In this document: positions 45,257 through 54,929 of the stretch, piece by piece
How positions within the stretch are numbered: position 1 is the first letter of the stretch
Layout: each line of letters starts with the position of its first letter
DNA from: Flavobacterium sp.
Lineage (GTDB): Bacteria; Bacteroidota; Bacteroidia; Flavobacteriales; Flavobacteriaceae
Length of the DNA: 64,000 bases
Direction: 5' to 3'
Assembly: GCF_027483985.1 (NCBI RefSeq)
Contig: NZ_JAIXTJ010000009.1
Location: forward strand, 53,527 to 117,526
Program-made: the position numbers and the translations under genes
Notes under the pieces: generated by a model
Told to the model about the DNA's origin: nothing
The model's input: the letters and a program-made list of their open reading frames with translations, nothing else
Databases searched by the model: none

Positions 45257-46347
45257 CGCACTAAGGTTTTAAACAAGGTATCCCATTGCTGACAAATCGT
45301 TTCAGGTAAAAAACGCTTTACAGCTATTTTTGCTTTTTGTCCCATCTTAATCCGCAAAGCATCATTTTCAATCAACAGCAATAACTTTTCAGCTAGCAAA
45401 TCAACGTCGCCATTTGACACTAAATACCCATCTTCACCATCGGCAATAATATCACTTGGACCATACGGACAATCAAACGACACACATGGAACTCCACATG
45501 CCATAGCTTCAATTAACACCATTCCGAAACCTTCATAACGAGATGACATTACATATATAGAAGATTCTAAATATTTGACTTCTATATTTTTTATTGGATC
45601 AAAAAATTGAACATTTAAAGAAATCCCTAAACAACTAGCTTGTAATTCTAATCCTTCTGATGGTTCTTTTTTCCCATAAATTTCTAGTTGCCAATCAGGT
45701 TGTTGCGCTATTACTTTTTGCCAAGCTTGCAATAATAAGTCATACCCTTTTTGATGACTTTGCTTACCGACTGCAATAACTTTTTTAGTAGTTAGAGTAG
45801 CAGATGCCTCTGGATAAAAAGACAATGGATTAGAAATTACTTCTAAATTCTGTAAAGGCCATTCTCTTTTATTTTCATTTGTAAGCACTACAAACTTATC
45901 ATAGCGTTTTGCTAAAAGATTCATTAAAGTGAATTGAAACTTGGTACTAATGGTTTTCAAAAATCCTGCATCTTTACCAATCGAAATAGTTTTTGATACA
46001 TGACGTTCATAAATCATTTTGGCTTTAGTTTTCAACAATAATGGAAGAAAAAAAGCTTTCAATCCATCATCACAAACTAAAACTATATCAGGATTAATTT
46101 GAGAAACCACTTTATTTAAACCAGAAACATATTTTTTGACATAAGAAATCGGATTACCAAAAACAGATATGCTTTGTAAATGTATCTTAGGGCTAAAATC
46201 GTAAAACAAATTTTGATGCGAATCATTCAAACAAACAATATGAACTTCATACCCCATTTTTTCAGCCAAATAACTTGCCTTGATTGACAGAACACGTTCT
46301 AATCCACCAGAGCCATTTAAGCCGTTTGTGATGTATAATAGTTTCAT
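45253..46347 (-). CDS. GT4-family glycosyltransferase
   Basis: A 364-residue GT-B enzyme. MKLLYITNGLNGSGGLERVL is the acceptor loop, VIAVGKQSHQKGYDLLLQAW opens the donor domain (about 185), and VMSSRYEGFGMVLIEAMACG near 270 carries both conserved Glu residues, followed by VPCVSFDCPYGPSDII. The latter segment is the pattern of GT4 enzymes such as WaaG/EpsF-like galactosyl or GlcNAc transferases, so no sugar is named. It forms a tandem pair with the gene at 44,153. Confidence 0.88.
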   Translation of the reverse strand: MKLLYITNGLNGSGGLERVLSIKASYLAEKMGYEVHIVCLNDSHQNLFYDFSPKIHLQSISVFGNPISYVKKYVSGLNKVVSQINPDIVLVCDDGLKAFFLPLLLKTKAKMIYERHVSKTISIGKDAGFLKTISTKFQFTLMNLLAKRYDKFVVLTNENKREWPLQNLEVISNPLSFYPEASATLTTKKVIAVGKQSHQKGYDLLLQAWQKVIAQQPDWQLEIYGKKEPSEGLELQASCLGISLNVQFFDPIKNIEVKYLESSIYVMSSRYEGFGMVLIEAMACGVPCVSFDCPYGPSDIIADGEDGYLVSNGDVDLLAEKLLLLIENDALRIKMGQKAKIAVKRFLPETICQQWDTLFKTLVR

Positions 46348-46370
46348 TATTAAAGTTTTAATAAAAAATA

Positions 46371-47315
46371 TTATTTAGGTAATTTTTTTGTTTGTTTTGA
46401 CAATTGCTTTTCAATCAATAAACCTGAACTTAGAAGCTTATTAAAATAGTTTGAAAACTTTTTAGCTCCTGTATCATTCAAATGATTAAAATCTTTAAAA
46501 TGTTTGTTTTCCAACGAAAAACCATGATAATCAAGAAAGGGAATTGTTGAATAGCGCATATTTCTAATTTCTTGAAACTTAATTTCATCTAATTTTTCGA
46601 AAAACTTTTGATGTATAGGTGTTCGAATAAATATCAAATTCTTTTCATAAGCTTTGCACAAAGCAACAATCTTATCTAAGTAATTCAAATTAATAGATGA
46701 GATTTCATTAGTTTGGTTTGCTACAAAATCTTTGATATAATTAGTTTGTAATAAAGAATCTATCTGAGATTTATTAATATAATTATAACCTCCAAAATTA
46801 CGATCTTCAAAAATACTCTTCTTTTTTACCAGCAGTTTGGCATTTGAAATCATTCCTAAATGCTCCGCTTTCAAAAAGGCTTTAAAATTATTTACAGCGA
46901 TTAATTTCGAATCCTCAGCGTTAATCGCAAAGGAATATTTTGGGTAAAAATTTAAAACGGTTTTCTCTCCATAAGTCCACTTATTCATTACAGATTCTAT
47001 CTGATTATTAGAGAAAGAAACTATTATGTTCTTAATGTTTTTATTTTCTTTATTCTTCTCTAAAACTATTTTCAATTTTTGATAAGTGTAAAAATAAGAC
47101 TCACCACCAAAGCATAGATTTTTTAATCCAAAAATAATAGAATCTTTAAAAGCATGCTCCGTTTGTGAATGACCTAACACTAATGTATTTATTTTACTAT
47201 CTAATGTAAAATCAACAGAGCTATTAACCATTTTTTTTAATCCAAAACAAAGAACTATTAGACTAATAAAAACAGGTAGAAAAAACCATAAAAGTGATAC
47301 TAAAAACTTTCTCAT
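46371..47315 (-). CDS. SGNH-like periplasmic acyltransferase partner of MBOAT
   Basis: A 314-residue protein with one N-terminal membrane helix (about 7-27) and an otherwise extracytoplasmic body. INTLVLGHSQTEHAF (42-56) puts Ser50 in the block I position of an SGNH hydrolase, and KDFNHLNDTGAKKFS, with Asp275 and His278, is the block V pair. The overall form recalls DltD, AlgJ and PatB, which move an acetyl group from an MBOAT channel protein to the glycan. The MBOAT gene is directly upstream, 3 bases away. I infer a joint O-acylation system. Confidence 0.7.
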   Translation of the reverse strand: MRKFLVSLLWFFLPVFISLIVLCFGLKKMVNSSVDFTLDSKINTLVLGHSQTEHAFKDSIIFGLKNLCFGGESYFYTYQKLKIVLEKNKENKNIKNIIVSFSNNQIESVMNKWTYGEKTVLNFYPKYSFAINAEDSKLIAVNNFKAFLKAEHLGMISNAKLLVKKKSIFEDRNFGGYNYINKSQIDSLLQTNYIKDFVANQTNEISSINLNYLDKIVALCKAYEKNLIFIRTPIHQKFFEKLDEIKFQEIRNMRYSTIPFLDYHGFSLENKHFKDFNHLNDTGAKKFSNYFNKLLSSGLLIEKQLSKQTKKLPK

Positions 47316-47318
47316 GCT

Positions 47319-48755
47319 CTAAAATTGAAAATAAATAAACTCCTGTTCTTTACCCATAAAAATGAATAATAGGGCAATTAATAAATAATAAAATCCATAA
47401 CGAACAAGTTTAGGCCATTTTAATCCAAGAACTTGGAGGGCATAATTCTGTTCTCTTCCAATCCATTCTATGATAATAAAAAAAACAACCAATAAAATAA
47501 TGTGCTTAGGGAAAATTGTTGGAAAAGATAGTATCGAAACATCAAAAATACCACCAATAAAAGTAAATGCATCTGAAAGTGAGTTGGCCCTAAAGAATAT
47601 CCATGCAAAAACTGTTAGACTAAAAGTAAATAACATTAAAAATAGTTCTCTCAAATTAGGAAGAGCACGACCTTCGGCTACCGTTCCAATATTGTTCCTA
47701 TTTTTCTTAGCCAATAATAAAGGAATAAAATAAAGTGCATTTAATAATCCCCAAATTATAAAAGTCCAATTGGCTCCATGCCAAAAACCACTTACAAGAA
47801 AAATTACAAAGGTATTTCTAACCTTCATCCAAGTACCTCCTTGACTTCCACCTAACGGAATGTATAAATAGTCTCTAAACCAAGTTGATAATGAAATATG
47901 CCAACGACGCCAAAATTCGGCTATATCTCTAGAGAAATATGGGAAGGCAAAATTTCTTAATAAGTCAATTCCGAAAAGTCTTGCTGTTCCCAAGGCGATA
48001 TCGGAATATCCAGAAAAATCACAATAAATTTGAAAGGTAAAAAACAATGCTCCCATAACTAAAGTACTTCCAGAATATTGTTCGGAATTATTGAAAATAA
48101 TATTAGCATATTCTGCACAATTATCTGCAATAACTACTTTTTTAAATAAACCCCAAAGAATCTGACGTAATCCATCTACAGCATTAGTGTAATTGAATTT
48201 TCGTTCTTTTTGAATTTGAGGAAGTAAATGTGTGGCACGTTCAATTGGACCAGCAACTAAAAGTGGAAAAAAACTAACAAAAACCGAATAATCAATAAAA
48301 TTTCTTTCAGGTTTAATTCTATTATAATAAATATCAATTACATAAGACAAACCATGAAAAGTATAAAATGAAATACCAACCGGAAGAATTACGTTTAATG
48401 TCCAAACCTCAACGTGCATTCCTAAATTTGCAAGTGCCTCTGCAAAAGAGCTGACAAAGAAATTATAATATTTAAAAAATCCCAAGAAACCTAAATTGAC
48501 CAAAATACTCAACCAAAACCAAAATTTCTTACCTGAAATAGTTTTAGAATCAAACATTTTAAGTCCTGTGAAGTAATCTAAAAGAGTAGAAAAAACTAAA
48601 AGAAATAAAAAACGATAATCCCAACATGCATAAAAAAAATAACTTGCTACGAGTAATAATATATTTTGAAATTTGTAATGTTTATTAGCTAATAACCAAT
48701 ACAATAGAAAAACTATTGGCAAAAAGAGGGCAAAATTAATAGAGTTAAATAGCAT
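47319..48755 (-). CDS. MBOAT-family membrane O-acyltransferase
   Basis: A 478-residue protein with about eleven membrane helices. The family core is clear: FSGYSDIALGTARLFGI (247-263), then FWRRWHISLSTWFRDYLYIP (281-300) and GFWHGANWTFIIWG (323-336), where His326 is the expected catalytic residue. AlgI, PatA and DltB act this way, passing an acyl group from the cytoplasm through the membrane to an outside acceptor. The SGNH-like gene follows 3 bases downstream, giving the pair. The acceptor is probably the locus glycan. Confidence 0.92.
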   Translation of the reverse strand: MLFNSINFALFLPIVFLLYWLLANKHYKFQNILLLVASYFFYACWDYRFLFLLVFSTLLDYFTGLKMFDSKTISGKKFWFWLSILVNLGFLGFFKYYNFFVSSFAEALANLGMHVEVWTLNVILPVGISFYTFHGLSYVIDIYYNRIKPERNFIDYSVFVSFFPLLVAGPIERATHLLPQIQKERKFNYTNAVDGLRQILWGLFKKVVIADNCAEYANIIFNNSEQYSGSTLVMGALFFTFQIYCDFSGYSDIALGTARLFGIDLLRNFAFPYFSRDIAEFWRRWHISLSTWFRDYLYIPLGGSQGGTWMKVRNTFVIFLVSGFWHGANWTFIIWGLLNALYFIPLLLAKKNRNNIGTVAEGRALPNLRELFLMLFTFSLTVFAWIFFRANSLSDAFTFIGGIFDVSILSFPTIFPKHIILLVVFFIIIEWIGREQNYALQVLGLKWPKLVRYGFYYLLIALLFIFMGKEQEFIYFQF

Positions 48756-48761
48756 AAAAAA

Positions 48762-49922
48762 TTATATAGATAACGTTCTTAAACAAAATCCTTGTGTAAA
48801 AGGTAAAATATCAAAATGTTGAGAATGTACACCAATGGATTTCGTATCACCTTGTGAAAAATCAACAACACCATCTCTTCGAGTTACTTGTTTTAAATAA
48901 TTTAGAGCTTTAACTCTAGCTTGTTCACTAGCATTAGCAATACTTGAAATAGTTTTTGCTTTGGCAAAAAACCACGCCAAAGTCGCTGTGGTGGACGAAT
49001 CAAATTGCGATTGCCTGTTCGTAACCAGCCAATTCCAGCTACCATTATCATTTTGAAATGAAAGTGCCATTTTTGCAAAAGCAACCACCATTTGAGTAAC
49101 TTCCTCTTTTTCAGGATGAGATTCTGGCAATTCACTCCAAGCATCAATTAGACCAATAGCATACCAACCCAAACCTCTTCCCCATCCAAATAATCCGACA
49201 GATAAATTGGTTTTGATATTATAAGTATGACATGGTATAAAATGATCGGCTAACATACCGTGAGTATTAAAAACACGTATTTGATTTATTCCTAAAGTAA
49301 CTGCTTCTGGTTTATTAAAAAGCAATCCATAACGCACTAAAAATGGGGATATAAAACCTATAGTATCAACATAACGATAATCGGAAGTATGCTTTCTATA
49401 AGCTATAGTGCCATCTGAACCCTTCAAATTTAAAATCAGTTCATATAAAAAATCAAAGGCTGGTCGATACTTTACAGAATCAAAAGCATCTAATTTCAAA
49501 AAAGCATAACCTAAAATTACAGAATCAACTTCAGTAGGTTTAACAATCCAATGTCCATCAGAGGTTAACTTGGAAGCTACAAAATTGTTAATTGAACTAG
49601 TAATGGCTGCATCATTCTTTGCTTTTCTGTATTCATTTAATCCTAATAACAAAGAAGCTTCTTGCCAACTTTGAATTGCAGTTCGTTTGTAATTTCCTTT
49701 TACTATATCAATTAAAATTAAACGCGTATTGTCGGTTACTTTAATAGTAGGCGTTTTCTTCAACCACTTAAGTGAAATGGCAGTTACTTTTTCTTTCCAA
49801 AGTACGTCATCAGACAAACTTCCAATTTTAATCCTACTCTGCCAAGTATGCAATTGCGGATATAAATCAACAACTACAACCACCAAAATCAAAACGACTA
49901 ATACAAATAATAAATAAACCAT
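48762..49922 (-). CDS. Membrane-anchored GH88/GH105-like glycoside hydrolase
   Basis: A 386-residue protein with an N-terminal membrane helix (1-20) and a body that looks like an (alpha/alpha)6 barrel. RYVDTIGFISPFL (183-195) puts Asp186 in the position of the GH105/GH88 catalytic acid, and GLFGWGRGLGWYAIGLIDAW (243-262) has the family's WGRG-x-GW segment. GSWNWLV and STTATLAWFFAKAK also fit. The family normally removes an unsaturated uronic acid from the end of lyase products. A copy inside a biosynthetic locus is unusual: it may edit or release glycan. Because key residues are only partly comparable by eye, activity is not assured. Confidence 0.7.
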   Translation of the reverse strand: MVYLLFVLVVLILVVVVVDLYPQLHTWQSRIKIGSLSDDVLWKEKVTAISLKWLKKTPTIKVTDNTRLILIDIVKGNYKRTAIQSWQEASLLLGLNEYRKAKNDAAITSSINNFVASKLTSDGHWIVKPTEVDSVILGYAFLKLDAFDSVKYRPAFDFLYELILNLKGSDGTIAYRKHTSDYRYVDTIGFISPFLVRYGLLFNKPEAVTLGINQIRVFNTHGMLADHFIPCHTYNIKTNLSVGLFGWGRGLGWYAIGLIDAWSELPESHPEKEEVTQMVVAFAKMALSFQNDNGSWNWLVTNRQSQFDSSTTATLAWFFAKAKTISSIANASEQARVKALNYLKQVTRRDGVVDFSQGDTKSIGVHSQHFDILPFTQGFCLRTLSI

Positions 49923-49928
49923 AATTTT

Positions 49929-50489
49929 TTATTTAACAAATCCCACCGAATCTTCCAACGCTGCAATCATCTCTTGCTTCATTGCATCGGTAATAGCAAA
50001 ATCTAAGGTATAGTCTTCTCCAAACTTGGGAGCAACAGCAAAAGTGGCTTTCAATTTGGTCTCATATTCGGCTATCGTACAAATAATTCGTGCTGGATTT
50101 CCGGCAACAACAACATTTTCTGGAACCGACTTAGCAACCAAACTTCCTGCTCCAACTATAGAATTATCGCCTATAGTAACACCAGGCATAATAAAAGCTC
50201 GGGCACCAATAAAACAATTATTCCCTATTTTTATTTTTCCAATTCGGGTCGAACCCAAACTTCGTTTCGTGCTAGTGTCCTTCGCTAACAAATAAACTTG
50301 AGGCGCAAAAACAACATCATCTCCAATTTGAATCAACCAAGCGTGCGCATAATCAATTGTGCAACCTATCAAACCATAACAATTTTTCCCGACCTTCATC
50401 CCTGCTTTTATCGTCGCTTCCAAAGTCAATTGTTCGGGAGATATTCCTTTTAATTTGTAATATATTTTTTTTATAATGCGCTGAATCAT
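49929..50489 (-). CDS. LbH-fold acyltransferase (WcaF/maltose acetyltransferase-like)
   Basis: A 186-residue left-handed beta-helix enzyme. Hexapeptide repeats begin near residue 30 (IKAGMKVGKNCYGLIGCTID) and end with GAGSLVAKSVPENVVVAGNP near 120. The likely catalytic His lies in IDYAHAWLIQIGDDV (about 46). The last 50 residues are a charged tail that is not part of the helix. It probably adds an acetyl group to a sugar or amine from acetyl-CoA. It lies 6 bases from the GH88/105-like gene. Confidence 0.85.
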   Translation of the reverse strand: MIQRIIKKIYYKLKGISPEQLTLEATIKAGMKVGKNCYGLIGCTIDYAHAWLIQIGDDVVFAPQVYLLAKDTSTKRSLGSTRIGKIKIGNNCFIGARAFIMPGVTIGDNSIVGAGSLVAKSVPENVVVAGNPARIICTIAEYETKLKATFAVAPKFGEDYTLDFAITDAMKQEMIAALEDSVGFVK

Positions 50490-50490
50490 A

Positions 50491-51396
50491 CTAGGTACGT
50501 ATTAATTTTTTCATTCTCCAATAAGAAAAATAACCTCTCGGAAACAAAAGTAAATAGAAACATTTAGATTGCAATGTCGGAAGTTGATTAAAATAACTTG
50601 TGCCACTCAATAAAGAATTGCTAGCTAAATGAATAAAACTCCACAAATAAGTTTTGGGATATCGTGAAAGAGAATAGGTTTGATTGGCAAGCAATTGAAA
50701 GTAGGAAAAAGCTAAGGATTGAATATACCATAACTTATACGAACTATCAGACAAACCTTCTTCTAAATATTCTTTATATTGAATAACCTTATTTACAGCA
50801 AGAACATCATAGGATTTGGACATAGCGTGCCACACAACATCCTCAAATACAAATCGAATGCCAGGCGCTTCAGGAAAAGGATACGCTTTCATCACACTAG
50901 TTTTAAAAGCTACCGATTTATCACCTCTCAATTGGTATTTCAGATAAAAATCAGAAAAGGACAACTGCCATTCGTCTTGCAAAAACAAATCGCCAACCGT
51001 TTGACCATTGGTATATTCGGAAAGACCAATCATACCACAAACAGCGGAGTTATCTTTATATTGTTCCCAAAAATGAGTGGTAACTGCAAGGGCATCATTT
51101 GATAAAAAATCATCACTATCAACTATAAAAAACAAATCACCTTGTGCTTTTTGAACACCTAAATTAATCGCAGTGTGTTTCCCACCATTAGATTTATAAT
51201 AATAAGAAATCGGAATTTTTTGCTCGGCAATAAAAGAAGCAACAACGGCTTTAGTGTCATCGGTGCTTCCATCATCAACTAGAAGCCATTCAAAATTAGC
51301 CGTGCTTTGTTGCAACAAACTAGCATACAAGCGAGGCAATAAAGAACCTCTATTGTAGCAAGGAGTAAACACGGTAATGGTCTTTATACTCGACAT
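50491..51396 (-). CDS. GT2-family glycosyltransferase
   Basis: A 301-residue GT-A enzyme. TITVFTPCYNRGSLLPRLYA and WLLVDDGSTDDTKAVVASFI form the donor half, and GDLFFIVDSDDFLSNDALAV (about 84-103) gives the DSDD metal site. The body closely parallels the GT2 at 38,426. A single base separates it from the acyltransferase gene; the GT4 gene upstream ends 1 base before it. It has no membrane helix. Confidence 0.88.
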   Translation of the reverse strand: MSSIKTITVFTPCYNRGSLLPRLYASLLQQSTANFEWLLVDDGSTDDTKAVVASFIAEQKIPISYYYKSNGGKHTAINLGVQKAQGDLFFIVDSDDFLSNDALAVTTHFWEQYKDNSAVCGMIGLSEYTNGQTVGDLFLQDEWQLSFSDFYLKYQLRGDKSVAFKTSVMKAYPFPEAPGIRFVFEDVVWHAMSKSYDVLAVNKVIQYKEYLEEGLSDSSYKLWYIQSLAFSYFQLLANQTYSLSRYPKTYLWSFIHLASNSLLSGTSYFNQLPTLQSKCFYLLLFPRGYFSYWRMKKLIRT

Positions 51397-51397
51397 T

Positions 51398-52591
51398 TTA
51401 AAGCAATTGATAAAATTTAGTTACCTCATTTTCTGTACCAAAGGTAGTATTTTTCAAGTTAATACTAACTTCGTTGCGAAGCCTTTCATCGGTAATGAAT
51501 TGGGCCAATTTTTCAGCGATAGACGTAGGATTCATAGCCGCTATCAAACCTGTAACGCCATGCTCAATTTGGTCTTTAGCCGAACTAAAATCAGCAATAA
51601 CAATAGGCTTATGCAACAATTTAGCTTCTTCTAAAGAAATGGATTTTCCTTCAAAAAAAGAAGGCAATAAAAAAGCGGAAGCTTTACTGATATAAGGATA
51701 CGGATTGCTCTTCAACCCAAGAAAAAACAAATGCGAAGCAATTCCATAACGTGCTGCGTCGAGTAAAAGTTGTTCTTTTTGGTTTCCTTCTCCAATAAGA
51801 TACCATCTCACAGCATAGCCTTGCTCCACCAAAATCTTTAAAGCTTCCAATCCCATAAAAAGACCTTTTTCTTTGGCAATTCTTCCGACATAAATAATAT
51901 TAAAATAATTGGAATCAAAAGTGGTTGCAGTAGGTTCTTGACTTAAATCAGTTAGTACTTTAGACGAAATAATATTTTCAATAGTGATAATCTTTGATTG
52001 AAATTGAGGTTGTTGTTGCTGCAATCGATCGGTCAATCCTTCAGAAACAGTAACAAGATGATTTAATTGGTCAAAATAATACTGCTCGTGCTGAAAATCC
52101 AAGCCCAATTGCACCAAATCCGTATGAATCCAACCAATTTTAATATTGGCTTTAACTTTGTCTACACAAAAATAAATGGGGTTTTTTTCTTGAAAACCTA
52201 TAGCTACATCATATTCTTTATCAAGCGTTGATAAACCTTTGGCGTAGTACTTCCAGAAATACTGTTCAACCGCAACGCCACTTTGATGTTTTTTTGACAA
52301 CAAAAACAGCTGCAAACGCAACCAAATGGCTCTAAAATTAAAACTTTTTAAGGCTTTTAAAACAGCACTTGTAGTGCTTGAATACAAATAGGGCACAATT
52401 TTTTGCTCTTCTAAAACACATACTTCCTTAGGTAAATTTTCAAAAAAAACACCTTCGTGCTTGAACACAAATAAATCAACAGCATACTTACTGTAGTCAA
52501 TAGTTTGCAAAAGGGAAACCAACGCTTTTTCAGCGCCACCACAGTTCAAATTATTGATAACAAACAATAAACTTTTTTTAGTTGTGGCCAT
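51398..52591 (-). CDS. GT4-family glycosyltransferase
   Basis: A GT-B enzyme of 397 residues. KSLLFVINNLNCGGAEKALV is the acceptor loop; later come WIHTDLVQLGLDF, IIYVGRIAKEKGLFMGLEAL near 230 and AFLLPSFFEGKSISLEEAKL near 310, where the donor Glu residues sit in E-G-K-S-I-S-L-E-E-A. It is a close paralogue of the adjacent gene at 52,578 (same E-G-K-S-I motif, same HKPIV and KDQI segments), so the two arose by tandem duplication. Their reading frames overlap by 14 bases. Confidence 0.88.
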   Translation of the reverse strand: MATTKKSLLFVINNLNCGGAEKALVSLLQTIDYSKYAVDLFVFKHEGVFFENLPKEVCVLEEQKIVPYLYSSTTSAVLKALKSFNFRAIWLRLQLFLLSKKHQSGVAVEQYFWKYYAKGLSTLDKEYDVAIGFQEKNPIYFCVDKVKANIKIGWIHTDLVQLGLDFQHEQYYFDQLNHLVTVSEGLTDRLQQQQPQFQSKIITIENIISSKVLTDLSQEPTATTFDSNYFNIIYVGRIAKEKGLFMGLEALKILVEQGYAVRWYLIGEGNQKEQLLLDAARYGIASHLFFLGLKSNPYPYISKASAFLLPSFFEGKSISLEEAKLLHKPIVIADFSSAKDQIEHGVTGLIAAMNPTSIAEKLAQFITDERLRNEVSINLKNTTFGTENEVTKFYQLL

Positions 52592-53768
52592 CGATTAGTT
52601 TATAAAAGGTGTATATTTCAGCTTCTGAACCTAAAGATTCCTTAGATAAAGCAAGCGATAATTCTTGTTGTAACGTTTCGTTTTGTAATACATCCGCCAA
52701 GGCATTTGCTAAACTTGCAGCATCCATATCACAAATAATACCATTTTTCAGATGTCCTATTTGGTCTTTTGCCGTGGTAAAATTGGTAACCACAATGGGT
52801 TTATGCAACAGTTTGGCTTCGTCAAGCGCAATAGATTTTCCTTCATAGCGCGATGGTTGTACAAAAATTGTAGCTTGATTTATATAAGGATAAGGATTTT
52901 CTTTAATACCTAACAAAACAACATACTGTGCTAAACCATATTTAGCTATAGCTTGTTCTAAAGCGGTTCGCTCTGCTCCTTCACCAATGATGTACCAAAC
53001 AAAATCTAAACCTTGCTTTTTCAATAATGCAGCTGCTTCAACGGCAAGATCAAATCCTTTTTGTGGATGCAATCGTCCAACAGAAAGTAAACTTGGTTTT
53101 GAGGTATCTAGGGTTACTCGCTCTGCTGCCATTTGATGAATTAATTGGGCAGAAACTATATTATATAACAAGTGTACTTTATCTTTTTGAGTAGGAAAAA
53201 CTTCTTTTAAAACCGTCACACATTGTTCAGATACTGTGGCAATAGTATTCAACTTTTCAAAATAAGGCAGATCAAAAGAAGCATCCAAATCCAATTTCAA
53301 ATAATCGTTGTGGATAAAACCAATTTTTCTTTTGGCTCTTACACAATCTACTACAAAATAAATAGAGGATTTTTCTAAAAATCCAATGGCGGCATCATAT
53401 TCTTTTGGAAGTAAAGTGATTGATTTCTTTAATTGGTTCCAAGAATATTGCTCGGCTTTTCCTTTATTTTGGATAACATTAGATTTAAACGTATAAAGTA
53501 ATCTTGAAAAAGCCAAACCTACTTTTCCTTGCTTTAAAAAATTTAAAATAGAAGATAAAAAACCAGAAGTAAACGTTTTATAATCGTCGTTAAGATAAAG
53601 TAGCTTAACATTTTTGGGTACTTGCTTCAAAAAAAGTCCTTTAGGTACAAACAAAACCAAATCTACATCATACTGTTCATAGTCGATGCAATTCAATAAA
53701 GTTACCAAACTCTTTTCGCCGCCACCGGCATCAAGACTTGGAAGTACAAAAAGTAACTTTTTCTTCAT
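52578..53768 (-). CDS. GT4-family glycosyltransferase
   Basis: A GT-B enzyme of 396 residues. KKKLLFVLPSLDAGGGEKSL opens the acceptor domain; FIHNDYLKLDLD, LLSVGRLHPQKGFDLAVEAA near 232 and IFVQPSRYEGKSIALDEAKL near 312 complete it. The D in ALDEAK replaces the first Glu seen in the adjacent paralogue (SLEEAK), which might change donor preference. One-base overlap (TAATG) links it to the pyruvyl transferase gene upstream. Confidence 0.88.
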   Translation of the reverse strand: MKKKLLFVLPSLDAGGGEKSLVTLLNCIDYEQYDVDLVLFVPKGLFLKQVPKNVKLLYLNDDYKTFTSGFLSSILNFLKQGKVGLAFSRLLYTFKSNVIQNKGKAEQYSWNQLKKSITLLPKEYDAAIGFLEKSSIYFVVDCVRAKRKIGFIHNDYLKLDLDASFDLPYFEKLNTIATVSEQCVTVLKEVFPTQKDKVHLLYNIVSAQLIHQMAAERVTLDTSKPSLLSVGRLHPQKGFDLAVEAAALLKKQGLDFVWYIIGEGAERTALEQAIAKYGLAQYVVLLGIKENPYPYINQATIFVQPSRYEGKSIALDEAKLLHKPIVVTNFTTAKDQIGHLKNGIICDMDAASLANALADVLQNETLQQELSLALSKESLGSEAEIYTFYKLIDGHN

Positions 53769-54925
53769 TAAGTCAATTCAAATAAATAGGTTACGGCTTT
53801 TTTAGCGTTTTCTTTTATTGTCGGAATGGAATTAGCCAAAGTCAGAATTAGCTCTTGTTCCTCCGATACCATTTCATCAAAAGCGGCAATTAATTTGGTA
53901 CTATCGGAAATTTCATTGATGCTTAAAACCAATTTTTCTGAACCAAATAAATCCTTAGCAATCCCTTTAGATTTAACACTATAACCCAAAACCAAAGTCG
54001 GAATCAATGACGAATAAGCCGCAATCGTAGCATGGGTTCGAGCACCAATAAAGAAACGCATTTTGGCAATCAATCCTTTATATTGTATGGCATTCAAATT
54101 ATTTGGAAGCAATAAAACACGACCAGAAACTTTGAAATCATTATAAAATTGCTCTAGCACTTCATAATCATCATTACCAGGAATAATAACATGAGGCGTC
54201 AGAGCGATAGTCATAGTTGTAGTATCAAGAATGTGTTGAATCAAATCGTAGGCTGCTTTTTTTGAATCAGCATTTCGTTTCCAAACCAAAGGACTAAAAT
54301 TGAATCCAATAGTATTGCCTTCTTGCCAATCAGATTGTAATTCCATTGTTTCTTTTTGCATCGTAAAAGCACCATCTGCAACCAACTTTACATTAGATAA
54401 GCCTCGCTCTTTAAGAATACTGTAAGTTAAACTTTCTCTTGCCAAAACCAAATCCATCGACTTTAAGTCGGCTATTTTAGCATCAGATAGATCTTCATCT
54501 CCAATAGAAGAACCCCAAAGAATCAATTTCTTGCCAGCTTTTTTCACAAGACGATCCATTTCATAAATCCATGGTTGTTCTCCATAACAATAATTATCAC
54601 CGCCTATAGAAAGAAAAACATCATGCTCAGGAATTAATTTAATAATATTATGATGTCTTTTTCTTAGAAAATAAGTTTCATCCTTTTGAAATTTAACTTT
54701 CAAAGCAGAGATAATTCCTGAAGTAGAAAAAGGTTTTACCTCCAATTCTCTTCCATCATAAATAGTATCTACATTTGGAATTACAACATCGGAAGCAGGA
54801 TCAAAAGATGCAAGATTGATAACCACTTCTGGATGTTGAGCCTTAATTAAATCGACTGCAGAACGCACAATGGCTTCGCATCCTCTATTCAAACTTCCGG
54901 CGTGAAAAAATAATAATATCTTCAT
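53768..54925 (-). CDS. Polysaccharide pyruvyl transferase family protein
   Basis: A 385-residue protein of the CsaB/WcaK/EpsO group, which attaches a ketal-linked pyruvate to a sugar using PEP, giving the glycan a negative charge. KILLFFHAGSLNRGCEAIVR (2-21) is the N-terminal motif, LILWGSSIGDEDLS and DLVLARESLTYSILKERGLS follow, and FFIGARTHATIAAYSSLIPT near 300 is the C-terminal one with the conserved His. It overlaps the GT4 gene after it by one base and follows a GT2 by 4 bases. Some members have other roles, so the pyruvate function is likely but not certain. Confidence 0.85.
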   Translation of the reverse strand: MKILLFFHAGSLNRGCEAIVRSAVDLIKAQHPEVVINLASFDPASDVVIPNVDTIYDGRELEVKPFSTSGIISALKVKFQKDETYFLRKRHHNIIKLIPEHDVFLSIGGDNYCYGEQPWIYEMDRLVKKAGKKLILWGSSIGDEDLSDAKIADLKSMDLVLARESLTYSILKERGLSNVKLVADGAFTMQKETMELQSDWQEGNTIGFNFSPLVWKRNADSKKAAYDLIQHILDTTTMTIALTPHVIIPGNDDYEVLEQFYNDFKVSGRVLLLPNNLNAIQYKGLIAKMRFFIGARTHATIAAYSSLIPTLVLGYSVKSKGIAKDLFGSEKLVLSINEISDSTKLIAAFDEMVSEEQELILTLANSIPTIKENAKKAVTYLFELT

Positions 54926-54929
54926 TAAT

